NCBI RefSeq assembly: GCF_008831285.2
Contig: NC_045138.2
Location: 37,377,115-37,441,114, forward strand
Direction: 5' to 3'
Source of the DNA: Nymphaea colorata
Taxonomy: Eukaryota; Streptophyta; Magnoliopsida; Nymphaeales; Nymphaeaceae
Length of the DNA stretch: 64,000 nucleotides
Below the pieces are notes generated by a model. That model was not told the origin of the DNA. It worked only from the letters and a program-made list of their open reading frames with translations, and did not search any database. Below are positions 48,229-60,101 of this stretch, one piece after another (position 1 is the stretch's first letter; each line of letters starts with the position of its first letter). The position numbers and the translations under genes are program-made.

Positions 48229-51200
48229 ATGGCCCTTGTTAGGCAACAATTCATACTGGGTGGTTGCCGCCACCAATGCCACAGCCATGATAGCAACACC
48301 AATTACAACAAGGAGGAGAAAAGAACGACGAAAATGACAAGGGGAGCGGTCAGAATCCCTCCTTCCTCCTCCTCCCAGTCTTTCGCTTCCTCATTTTCAG
48401 CATCGAGGGGACTAACAGCAGCAACAAAAGCATCGGCCGCCTCTGCTGTCTGTGTGACACTGAGCACCAGTGGCACTTCTGCGGAGGGCATCGCAGGGGA
48501 CATCAGGTGGGGATGGAGCTGCTTGCAGGGGCCGAGGTCCGAGATGGAAGATGACGTTGTCGTTCGCTCCGATTCTCTTCACGGCTTCGACTATGCCGCC
48601 GTCTTCGACGGGCACGCTGGATTTTCATCGGTTCAGTTCTTGAGGTGATCCCCTCTCTCATTGGGTTTCATCACCAACGACGTTGTCGATTCCTGCTTTC
48701 TTGCCTTCTTGCTTTGGTGGTCTTCCGTTTAATGTCTATATAGTTTCTTTTTCCATTTCTGGTGGTCACTGATTAGAATTATAGAATCGAACAGAATGAA
48801 ACTAAAAAATTAACACGACTAGATTTAGTTCATAGTTTAATGTTTCAGTGGATTCATCGCCATCCACCTTTATCAACAAGAGGAGAGACCGATCCATGAT
48901 AAAACATCAACTTACATGAACAAGAGAAAGAAGACAGTCCATCGTCCGAATCAGTTGGAAAGAACATGTAGGATGTGCAAAGAATAACGAGGCAGTTAAT
49001 TCTGTTACCAATCAAAATTGGACACTAAATTAGACACTATATGTAGGGCGAAAGCTCAAGCATGCTTGGACCTGGGATATACGCTCTGGTTTTGTTTATA
49101 ACAGCTTGATAAAGTCAGCCAAAGTTAATCAGGAATTTTGTCTGAAATATTAAAATGTGTTGTCCTTTGGCTTTTAGTCTATCTCAATGGAACTGCATAA
49201 AAATATATATTCATGCAAAAAATGCGTAGAGAAAGCTTACTACATGCATATAATACATAAGCATAAATTTGCTCCAATATGTGTCTGCAGTCTGCACTAA
49301 CCTTTGAACGACGCTTGCTTTGCTAGTTTCAGGTTAACCGTTTCTCAAATCTACGGAACTTTAACTCATTCACTTACGAGAACTGCACTTCGTAAAAAGA
49401 TATGAAGCATTTGAGACCTCATTTTCTGCCTTGTTATTACACTCAGGGATGAATTGTACAAGGAGTGTTCTGCATCTTTGCAAGGGGGATTGCTTCTGAA
49501 ACGTAAAGATTTCACTACCCTAAGTAAAGCAATACAGACAGCTTTTGCGAATGCTGATTCAAAATTACTGAATTGGTGAATATTCTATGTGCGATATAAA
49601 TGGGATACTTTACATTTTAAATGCACTACTTGTTCGCTTGAAAAGCCATGGTATTTGTGATATTTCCTATAGGCTGGAGGAAGTTGGGACAGACATTGAT
49701 TCTGGTTCAACAGCTACAGTAATGTTTGTAGGAGGTGACATGCTGATCATTTCACATGTTGGTGATTCATCTGTGGTATTTGCCCAACTACCTACATTTA
49801 CTTTTTATGCCACAGCTCTTTGTGTCTAACTTGTTCATGTAGAACTCTCTCTGCCAGAGTAATCCTCTAATGTATTGTATGCAGCGTCAGAATGTTTTTG
49901 CTTTTCTGACTAATGCATCATTTATTGCAGGTTCTATCACGTTCTGGAAAAACTGAAGTTCTTACCAGTCCTCACCGTCCATATGGCAGTAGCAAAACTT
50001 CTTTACAAGAGATAAAAAGAATCAAAGAAGCTGGTGGATGGGTACGCTTCTTGTCTCTATTTTCGTTTACCCATTTATGTGATAGTGCTTCTTGTCTTCA
50101 GTCTCCTCACTGCATCCTCAAGAGCTGTCTGTGGTTGAGCAATGTTCTTGTGAACATGATTCGTATGTATAATAGTTTCTTTCTGTCTTCTATCAGCTGG
50201 TTAAAATCACTGAAGCTAATATACCGTTTAGGAATTCAAGCCACATCCAGTAATTCAATAATTTTGTTTGACATTGGTTGTCCAGTTTCCAACTGGAGAA
50301 ATTTCCTTCCCCTCGTGTATCATACAGGAGATTTTTCTTTTTTCTGGTGAAAGATTCCAGAAACAGGGAGAATGATATATGTCAAAACCTGTTTTTGATA
50401 GGTCTTTGGTTGTTTTATGTCGTTGTGGAAAAAATCAACTAAGGTGACTGTCACCATAAATTGGAAATAATGCATGTGCGAGGCCCTAATTCACAAAGAA
50501 ATGTAACAGAAGTAGATATGGGTCGGGCAGAAATGTAGGAGAAGTAGATTTGGCTCAGGATAACGGCCAATCGAAGAACACTTGGACAACAATACGACTG
50601 TCATGAGGCCATGCTGCTGACTTGCTGATGCAGAGGCAATAAGTGGGATGTTTGAATTTTCTTTGTAATGCGACTCATGTTTCTTTTATTAGCTGAACTT
50701 GCTGTATAAACTTTCTTATGGACTTCTAGGTTGTGGATGGACGGATTTGTGGTGAGATATCTGTTTCTCGTTCATTTGGAGATATACGTTTCAAGACAAA
50801 GAAAAATGAGTAAGTTTCTTAAAGCTTGACTAGACCAAACAAATTACAAAGTGCTTGTATTCATGTAGCTAGATACTTGTGCCTCTTCTAATCAGTCCAC
50901 TTCTTTACTCTAAAGGATGTTGGAGAAAGGAGTTGAAGAAGGAAGATGGACAAGAAAATTTATTTCCCGGTAATTATGATTTGACATTTTTATGTGAATT
51001 TATTCAGCGTAGGATTTTGTCATGTCCATGATTAAAAGAAAAACTCATTTATCACATGAAACTGTTAAGCTTTTCCTACGGGTAGATTATTAAAAATGAA
51101 AAGTTTTATGAGGAAAGGGGAACTACAATGTTTTTGCACTACAATGGAAAGTCCTAATGCATAAGAAGGTGCACTTATTTGTGTGTGTGCATGGATAAAA

Positions 51201-52541
51201 AAATTTTGGATGCCAAATCAAAATGGTACTTCCTGTTCATGGTTAACAGGTAGGCAATAGCTGCAATACTAAAACAAGGACAATAAAGGCTCACATTATC
51301 TACTTAAACTTGTTCGCAAGACAATATGATATATTTGCAGGTAGATTTTTCCATTAAGCTTTTTATGTTTATATTCTTATTTAGTAGCTAATGATGATGA
51401 TTAAATAGGTGACAATTTAACAAGCAGGTCTGTGACTCCGTAGAAACCATCAGAAGCAAAAACAAATGGCAATTTTATCTGGTTTCTCTTCTAATAGCTC
51501 AAACTACTAGCTATGGGGCAGGGAAAACTTTCGGCTGATTTTTTATTTATTTTATTTTCTTTCCAGGGTGAAAATGAATGGTGACTGGGTTACTGCTACT
51601 CCAGACATATACCAAGTAGCTCTTGGCATGGACGCAGAATTTTTAATCCTGGCATCAGATGGCCTCTGGGATTACATGAGCTGGTTTGCAAAGTCAAACA
51701 TGTTGAACTCTTTTAGTCATATAATTTTTTTGGTCACCAATATTTTCCTGTTGATGCTTTCAGTTCAGATGCTGTACGATTTGTTAGAAATCAACTTTGT
51801 CAGCATGGTGATGTTCAGGCAAGTATTTTGGTGGCTCCCGTTTTCTGCTGAAATATTAAGCAATGACTGACCTGCATTTCATTTCTCTTGCAGTCCGCTT
51901 GTGAAGCTCTGGCCCTTGCTGCCTTGGTACTTGAACATACATATCTAGTTTTGAGTTCATATAATGCATATGTTTCATCCCTTTTCTCACTAGGAAAATG
52001 CTCAATTATGTTTCTCAGAATCGAAAATCGCAGGACAATGTAAGTGTTGTTATTGCGGATTTAGGGTACGTGATCACCCCAAGCCTCTAGCTTCAGCATC
52101 AATTTTTTTCTTCAAGAAGCTTGAATATATGTTGCTATGAGCAGGATGTTAATGCTGGTCGTTGTGAGTGACTCTAGGAATCAAAGAAAATATCTAAATT
52201 AAAATGGTCTCCTGGACTTCATAAAGCTTATAACTGCATTTTGTATAACATCATCATTCACAATATCAGGCTTGGTCCTATTGGTTATAAATAGGCATGT
52301 ACATAATGTCATAATTTAGATAATTGCATGCCTTCTACCATGCATGTTACTCTACTAATGCTTTTTTATATCATTCTTGGTGAGTGAAGTATGACCTCAT
52401 TGCGTTTGCAGAAGAACGAATTGGCAGGCAATGCCTCCTGATCAAGAACAAGTGAACATCTTCATTGAATTCAGCCAAGCTTTTGCTACTATAGGCATAG
52501 TATCATTGGGAATCTGGTTGTCACATCAGTTTGTTGCATGA
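48229..52541 (+). CDS. PPH1: thylakoid protein phosphatase 2C PPH1/TAP38
   Basis: Eleven exons coding for 424 aa: 48229-48644, 49447-49575, 49673-49775, 49931-50041, 50730-50809, 50916-50969, 51567-51683, 51764-51818, 51894-51926, 52019-52065 and 52412-52541. The Arabidopsis enzyme dephosphorylates LHCII and drives the state 2 to state 1 transition, opposing STN7. Metal-binding and catalytic PP2C motifs are all present: SEMEDD (104-109), VFDGHAG (125-131), DSGSTATV (191-198), HVGDSS (210-215), [15 protein letters not shown] (257-271), ASDGLWDYM (327-335) and [13 protein letters not shown] (370-382). PPH1-specific RPYGSS and [12 protein letters not shown] are also seen. The Ser/Ala-rich N-terminus (1-90) fits a chloroplast transit peptide, and a C-terminal hydrophobic stretch (about 405-424) fits the family's membrane anchor. 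Exon 8 ends at a GC donor (CAG then GCAAGT), which keeps the frame. Confidence 0.96.
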
Positions 52542-52829
52542 AGTTGCAGCCTTTAAGATATGGATGTAGACAACATGCAAAGATCCCGACATCATCTTTG
52601 TAAATCATTATATCCATAGACATTCTAAAGATAATGTGAAATCATATTCCATTGAGCAATCTTTGTTCAGAGGGCAGATGTTGTTTAAGGAGTGACCTCA
52701 TGTGTATATCCAGCCAGAAACTAGTGTTAACCACTAGTCATGATTATCAAAGTTGCGTTGGATGATTACAGCCTTGATTATATGCTATGTCTTTCTATTC
52801 ATCGACTTGAGCCACTATTCTGGTATTAG

Positions 52830-52876
<47 letters not shown>

Positions 52877-53137
52877 GCATACAAATTCAAACATCATGTA
52901 AGGAAAACTAACCAGCCACACGAAGATAAAAAGGAAGTCTGTGTCGCTGTTTTCCAAAGTTTCTAACTGTTAAGAAGTGCAGTCATTTCCACAAGCACAG
53001 AGGACGGAAAATGTAGGTTATTCGAGTTTGAAAAGCTCCAAGCCGATGCCTATGAAAGATCGAGCTTATAGACTTATAATATGGGTACAAAACCGCCTTT
53101 ACATGTTCGCTGTAGATATCCAATACAGTTGTCTCGT
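52542..53137. other. convergent 3' spacer
   Basis: 596 bases between the stop codons of two tail-to-tail genes. It holds a (CT)n run at 52,833-52,873 and both 3' UTRs. No gene seen. Confidence 0.7.
52833..52873. repeat. (CT)n microsatellite
   Basis: About 20 CT units between convergent genes, probably within or next to a 3' UTR. Confidence 0.95.
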
Positions 53138-56100
53138 TTAATAATATACACGTTCGCTGTAGATATGAGAAGTAAGATTTAAGCTTTGGAGCATGGCTTC
53201 CCCTTGCTTGTTGAAGACTATTGTTGAGATTCCGCCATTATTTATGTCAATTGCACGAAACCTGCAATGCCCAATTATGTACAAGAACATCAAACATTGT
53301 AAGAGTTTCTAAAGTTTCATCATTTGTGATTGACAAACAAATCAAACAGCGGATAGTTTACCTCTCAGGAGCCAAACCAAGTGCTGTACAAATCAATGCA
53401 CGCAAAATTGACTTGTGAGTGACAACCAAGAAACTTTCTCCCTGTCAAATATGCAGTTGGGGGCACTTATGTTTAAAGCCAAATAGAAAAACTAGATGGT
53501 GTAACACGAAACTGAGAGTGGTGCAAGCAGCTTACAGGAGTAACCAAGATTTCCTTCCAGGCTTCTTTAGCAGTTAACCACAGATCTCGAACAGGATAGA
53601 TCCCATTCACCTTAAAGTTAGCAGGGTCCTCCCTCCATGCGTTGTATAGCTCAGGGTATTCCCTTTTAGCATCGACTGCCTCCAAATGTAAAACGCATCA
53701 TTCATCAGTTTATAAGAATGTGAAAAAAAACAGATCCCTTTTAGCCAAGGAAATAGTATACAGACCATTTTTCATTCCCTCAAGAAAGTATAAGTTTGCC
53801 TCTTTCAGTGAATCGAGGAAAATAAGTGGTTCTTCCCTTTCTTGCCATATAAGCTCAGCACTCCGCTGTATTAAGGACCTAGCATTAAGGATTGTAAATA
53901 AAACCCAACTGATATATGCGTCTGGCGGAAAGGAGGAAAAAGGATCCAAAAAAGTTAAAACCAAGAACAATCAACGACAAAGTGACCACTTTTAAAAGCT
54001 TTGAAGCACCAAGCAGTGTTCGAACCTTTGCACGTGAGATTGGACTAGAGAAACAACAGTCGAAACTTAAATTGGATAATGCATGTCGGCACATCTCGGC
54101 CTGCTTTTCTCCAGCATCTGTTAGGATGGACAGATTTGAACTTCCCTGAAACAGATGATTTGAAATGTTGAACAGTTCAGTTCAGACAAAGAGAGAGAGT
54201 ACTAGTATTAATAGAGCCCGATAATGTTAAATTCCTCATCTTCATGCTAGCAGAATTAATTACTAAGCTATTAGTTAGGTCATGCTTAACTGATCTGAGC
54301 AATTACTACTGTACAGGCAACATTTTACTGATTACGAAAGTATTCTGCTACCAATACGTTCGATAACTGAGGCAGGTTTTGCCTGAACCCAGCTCCTAAC
54401 CGTATGACCAAATGCTTCCAACCCTCTTGCAGGATACTCAGACTGCTAAACCTATTCTTTGAAAATCAGGAAGATTCAAGAGTCTCCAGTGCTGCCTAAT
54501 AGATGAAATGCGACAGAAAATTCCCTTCTTCCCAGCAGAAGGGAAGTCCTAGAAGTCAATCGAACTTCTTACAGGAAATATATAATCTCTAAGCAGCCTG
54601 CTCTGATGAACAACAAAAGAAAGACAGAAAACAATCCATATCTTTCTCTTCAAACTTCCAAAGCCCTACACCTGAAAGCTTCGCAACCTGATAAGCCACT
54701 CTCTCTGCTGGCTGTCACTTAAGAGGGGCTACATACGAAACAACAGTATTTTAAAGGTTGACTTCCCGGGTCATCTGCCTACATATGTTGGCCTGACTGT
54801 GGGAGTGACTAGTTGAACAGAGTCCGATCTCAGGTTTCCAGTTCTCAAAGAGCAACTGCAAGCTGGTTGCCGTCCTATTAGACTTTTTGTTTGAAGTGGG
54901 TGGATTAAAATACATTTTTTCATATCAGGCTGTAACTTTGCATGACCCTGTTCGTGAATAGTCACAACAAGAAAAATTTTCCGCTACTTTGTGACAATCC
55001 ACAATGGGTGAGAAAAGAGATAACTTAATATAGCCATATGTCTACCTTGTAAAATTTGTTGATGTTAATGCATTTTTCAGGACATTTGACAGAGATGACG
55101 AATGTGCCACGTTTTCTGCCAATATATAGATGACAATCATAGAAAGCAGAAATTATGATGGATTTACCAAGGCTTTATTGACATGGGATTCTCGAATTAA
55201 GATGGGTAACACACCTGAATTCTGCTTTCGGCATTCCAGGAGCTGAGGCCATGCCTGACAATGGTGACCTTTTTTGAGTTGGTCAATCGTCCAGAGACAA
55301 GTGATGTCGTCGCTCCTTTGAAATCATATGCATTGCCAGTAAGTGAGGCACGTTTTTCTACAGCTTCTGCAGCACGGACATCTTCTTTTGGTTCTTGAGA
55401 CACAAGAACATCTACAGCACCTGAATAATAATCACCGGATGTGACGAAATCAGAAAAAATACAGGCCATAGCATAATGTCAAACATCCACTTGAATATAT
55501 CGTAAACTATGAGTCAAAGTGATAGCTAGTACAAATGGAAAATTAGGAAAAAGGCTTTCTGTAACTGCTTTTCATTCACGGGTTCAGGCTAAGAGATTTT
55601 AGAGATTACAGGAAGTACTTAGGTTTAAAGGAACTGACTGTTTCCTATTATCAAATAACAAATTCTTTGAGGTGGAAGAGCAATAAACTAAACTACAGTG
55701 GCGTCAATGAACTAAGAAGCAGGGTGCCTCCCAAAAAAAAAATGCTCTTACTCTCTATTTGAAAGAGTTTACCTGTCAATAACATTTAAATAATTCCATT
55801 AAAACACCAAGAACTATGGCATCATGAAAACATCCTTAAAGGATTTAGACATCTAATCAAGTGGGACATGTTATTCAATTATGGAACCATGTTCATCGGG
55901 GGCAACAAACAACTGGAAACAGTTCCAGTGTTGAAGAAAAAGAGAATGTTCTTATGTAACAATTGTTCATCGGGGTGAACAAACTAGAGTCCCCACAAAA
56001 AGCTAATAAAAATTGTTCCACTATTGAAGCAAAGCAGAACTGTATCGACTAGTGGATAAAAAGTTCCTTGTCAAAGTTAGTGAACTAAAATCCCGATTCC

Positions 56101-56470
56101 AAAAGAAGTATTTTATCGAGTGAACCTGGTTATCCATAAACTAAGATAAATTGGGAGACTGCGTCCGCTGTTCATGATGTAATTCATAATTCGTTGCAGG
56201 CTTTTTGCATAAACTGTTTCACCAAAACACACTGCCAAACATACTAGAAGAGTGAACATTACCGTCACCTGAAGTAGCCTTTGTTGCAACAGATGATGAA
56301 GCGGGAGAAGAGACGCGTAGAGCATGGCATGTAATCTGGGTCGGAGGAGGAGGAGAAGAAAAGCGCCATCTTTGGTGGTTGTGAACGCAGTAAGGCACCT
56401 GCTGGGCTATGTCACTAACCCACCACCTAAAATCCGCTGTTCCAAATTGAACCAACAATCCACCACCCAT
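53138..56470 (-). CDS. chloroplast phosphoglycerate-mutase-like phosphatase (2-carboxy-D-arabinitol-1-phosphatase type)
   Basis: Seven exons on the reverse strand, in coding order: 56470-56263, 55420-55215, 54145-54026, 53865-53766, 53675-53536, 53441-53362 and 53261-53138, coding for 325 aa with matching phases. The N-terminal 65 or so residues (Ser/Pro/Ala-rich, few acidic) look like a chloroplast transit peptide. The histidine-phosphatase motif VTIVRHGLSSWNAESR (121-136) carries the catalytic His126. Further family blocks are SSPISRAKRSAELIW, EEPLIFLDSLKEANL, EDPANFKVNG and the second catalytic His in FLVVTHKS (about 262-269). In Arabidopsis the homologue (At5g22620) is annotated as a probable phosphatase of the Rubisco inhibitor 2-carboxy-D-arabinitol-1-phosphate, and related enzymes also act on other inhibitory sugar bisphosphates. 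The substrate is known only by family. The ATG at 56,470 was chosen because it opens the transit peptide; upstream frame codons lack another ATG. Confidence 0.93.
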
Positions 56471-57574
56471 CCTGAACGCCAAAAACTCCCAAGGAAAATG
56501 ATGCTAACCACAAAAAGAAGAAACAAAGAACCTCAAATTCTCCCTCATACAGGGAAATTAGTGAGAATCCAGACGAAACTTCGCAACCCAATTCAAGAGA
56601 AACTCCTGCAACTCAACTGAAGAGGAACTTTTGGAACAAAATTGGAGGAGGACATAAGCAGGTATCCTAGGTGTAGGGAGCAAAAGCATGAGCCGTGAAA
56701 GACAAGGATGATGGAGATTCGTGAGGCCGAGGTTTGAGTCAGGTGGGTAGATCATCCCAAGCTCATCGGAAAGCATGTGGATGTGCAGGCCGAAGGTATT
56801 TCAGAATATTCGGTTCTTGCACCTCATGGATAATTAATCTACCCATCCTCTTCGTTTCTGGGAAGAAAATATCTTGGGTCATCACTCACTCTCTCATTGT
56901 GATCGATTGTAATTTATGCATGTTATAGACCAAGCTTGCCCCACCCTAAATTTGAAATGGCTTAGCTCAAGTTCTGATTGACTTGTTTCTTCGAGTATGT
57001 TCGTTGCTCAGCTTTGAGGTCGGAGTTGATCTGAGACCACTGACAATGTCTGGTTCAAGGATCTAAGGTCTGACTTTTTCACCTTTTCTTCTATGAACCA
57101 GAGTTGAGGCTCCAGATACTTGGTGTAGATCTGAAATTCACAGTACTGAAATCCACTGTTTATTTAAACAGTGAGTCCTGCAGATAATTTTAGGGAAGGT
57201 TTAAGATTACCAAATTTGACGCATTCCACTGAATGAATTGGGATTTCAAAAAAAAAAAAAAATCGAATTTATGCCTGATTACCCTAAAGTTGTGGATCTA
57301 CCAGTGCTCCAGTTACTTAAGATTCAGATGCGGACTGGATGTTTGAATATTAATTGGCATAACAAATCCAAGCGCAAACCCAAATATTAAACTAATAAAT
57401 TTACAGTTCATTCCCTCCACCTTAAAATGTTTCGACATTATTAATAGAAAAGCTTGTCTGTTCCACGTTATGTTTGCGATAATTTGGTGTAGTTATATAA
57501 AAGAGACACTCCCTCATTGCTTGCTTTATTTTCAGTCTTAACAATGTCTTGTGATCTTTTTTTTTTTTTTTTGA

Positions 57575-57768
57575 TAGGGATGCTAAAAAGTTTGTATTCG
57601 GAACACCTGACCCAGCCCTTACCGAATTCAATTTAATCTGATTTCGCGTGATTTGGTTCAGATTCAAGCTCATGTTTCGACCTTGTTTTTAAAAATGGAA
57701 TTTGGATCTGACCAGTATAAGATTCGATATTTATTTATGAATGGATCAGATTTGTTGTTGCATCCTTA
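57575..57768. mobile_element. short decayed hAT-type MITE
   Basis: Starts TAGGGATGCTAA and ends with TTGCATCCTTA, whose reverse complement is TAAGGATGCAA, giving terminal inverted repeats of the TAGRGATG type also seen at 39,180 and 46,662. The 194-bp body has the same ATTTGG/GATTCGAT words. No target duplication is visible. A T-run flanks the left side. Confidence 0.6.
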
Positions 57769-59409
57769 ACAGACAATGGACTCAAACTTCATTGCTGTGA
57801 AACTGCATAGTATATTCAAATAAGACTAGCAATTTAATCAGGATTTCCGTTGAAATTGATTATGTGGTTCGTTTACATCCTCATTCTTGTGGTAATATGA
57901 AATCTTTTAGGAGCAGTTTGGCATTAGGAACATATCATCATGTCAGTCTTTCGCGACCTTGCTCAAATATTGAAATAGGTTTATGGAACACTTCGTATTG
58001 TAGCAATGCACTACTTCGATTGGACTTCGGTCTGGATAATCAGATCCAATCATAAGATAATCTGAGCACGAGTGAAATCCACGGTCTGTTTTCCGGCTTA
58101 ATTTTCTGATTTCTTGAAGGCCGAAATTCCTGATCTTGGCCGCACATGCCAAACGCTCCTCCTGCCCGGCGATCAAGCAAATAGGTCCGAACTCCAAACC
58201 GACTCGGTCAGCGTATTCAATGCAGTCCCCGTTCGAATCGGCTGCCGGCCTGGCTGGACGCCAAGATTGACCGTCCCTACGATCTTCCTCCCCACTGTGG
58301 GTTGTTTGTCATCGATGCCCCTCCAAAAGGGTTGGTAGGTACCGACTACTGAATAGGGTTCACCGAAACAAGGGTCGGGTCCACCTGGATCTTTCAACTG
58401 AGTCTGAACATCCATTCAATTGCAGTAGCGGAGAGCTACATGTGGGCCATTGCCCACACCAACCAACACCCGTCCTTGAAAATTTTTATTAAGAAGAAGC
58501 TTGAACCTCGGTCCAGTCCGATTAGTGCCGACACCAAACTCACGTCAATGCTCCATAGGCACCCAACCCACTCAGGTAAGCGCCCTTTTGTTAAATTGTT
58601 TTTGGTTCCGCTGTGATTTGATTCCAACTGAAAGGGATAGACAGAGGGAAACTTCCTTTGACATCAAATTGGATATACCAAATGTCTCAAAAGGCATAAG
58701 CAACGGGGCGGCAAAGTGGCTCACATTTAGAAAGTCCGAAGTTTGAATTTTGTGGTCACCGTCATGCATCAGTGTAAGCAAAACCTGGTTGGGTCAAGGC
58801 GATCTAAACCTGTTCCATCTCCTTACTAATTGCTCCTTCCTCTACTTTAGCGACGACCCACACATTCAAATTGGCAGTGTGAGAGCCACGGCATCGTTTT
58901 TGACGATTTCAAAAAATTATATCGCCAAAAGATAGGAACAATTATTGATGGGCATAAGGATGTTAGTCATGGTTGCATATATGTCAGACCTTGCATAAGC
59001 CAAAGTTTGCTCAGTCAAGCAAAAAATCTTCAGAATAGTTTTCTCTTTCGAAAGTCTTGAAAAACTTATATGCACGTACTTCATATATGTCGTTGCTAGC
59101 TATCTAGCCTTTTTAAATGTTGGCTACAGACAAGTTAAGTTGGTTTCCATATTTTGTATCACAAACTTGAAAGTCGTGTTGAATAAAGCCAAGAAACATC
59201 GACTTGCATTATTGACTTGCACATAGAATGAACTTAATATATGGCCCATGGAGTTTAGTGTAGTCGGTTTAGGAGGGCGACTACTATAAGGCTAATTGTT
59301 GGTGTTGATCTGATCCTCGTGGTCATGGTCATGGGTATTTGTCTTGGCTTGGACAAGTTGAGAGAGACTTTGAGGGCAGGGGCCCATACTAGCTTTAATT
59401 GGTGTTTTA

Positions 59410-59690
59410 TATGCGGAGGCAGGTGTGGGTGGGCAATTGCCTACACAGACCGTAAAAAAATTGAAAAGAAAGGGAAATGCTGAGTTCCCTTATAACAGTG
59501 AGTGCTACTCCGCCAAGGATCGGGGACCTTTCTTCAATTTTTGTTTTTCAATTTACAGATATTTTTTTTTTTAAATTCATGTATCTTACATAAAAAATTT
59601 TGAAAAATGATATTTTAGTCCTTATTATTTTCAAACCATAATTTAGCCGGACCCTCACATAAAAAATTTCTAATTCTACTCTGCGTGCTA
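59410..59690. repeat. dispersed AT-rich repeat, family 1 copy
   Basis: GGCAGGTGTGGGTGGGCAAT, then an interruption, then TACATAAAAAATTTTGAAAA, TGATATTTTAG and CACATAAAAAATTTCTAATT in the order of the other family members. Non-coding. Confidence 0.55.
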
Positions 59691-60057
59691 CTCACCGCTA
59701 AAGCCTGCTTAGGACCACAACCACAAGCTATCCTTTTTGAACCACAGGAGAGCTAGATTCCTTGCTGTCACATTTTAGCAAAGTCTTTAGTTCAAAAAGA
59801 CGTTTGATTTTCTCTCGGAAGCGATTTGGCATCATATCAAGGGACGGCGATGCCTCGAAGAGCCAAAGAACAACATTCCCTTGCGCGTGGACCCTATATG
59901 TGTGTGTTTTATTTGAATACGAGCACTAGTTATATAACGATTTTAAATATATAGTTATAATAAAAATAATAAAAAAAAGTAAATAAGTATTTTCATCATT
60001 TAGTATTAACTTTTTTTATCGTGATCTAAACAACATTAATTAAAGAGCTAAATAACT

Positions 60058-60059
<2 letters not shown>

Positions 60060-60097
<38 letters not shown>
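60060..60097. repeat. (TA)n microsatellite
   Basis: About 19 TA units in intergenic DNA. Confidence 0.95.

Positions 60098-60101
<4 letters not shown>

Noticed and set aside
51681-51870. Continuation of PPH1 exon 7 past the GT at 51,684
   Set aside because: Read-through gives a Phe-rich, non-conserved sequence; splicing to 51,764 restores the conserved [11 protein letters not shown] block.
57943-58935. Possible gene in the GC-richer patch at 57.9-58.9 kb
   Set aside because: Frames on both strands are short, change register, and show no recognisable domain or splice-consistent extension.
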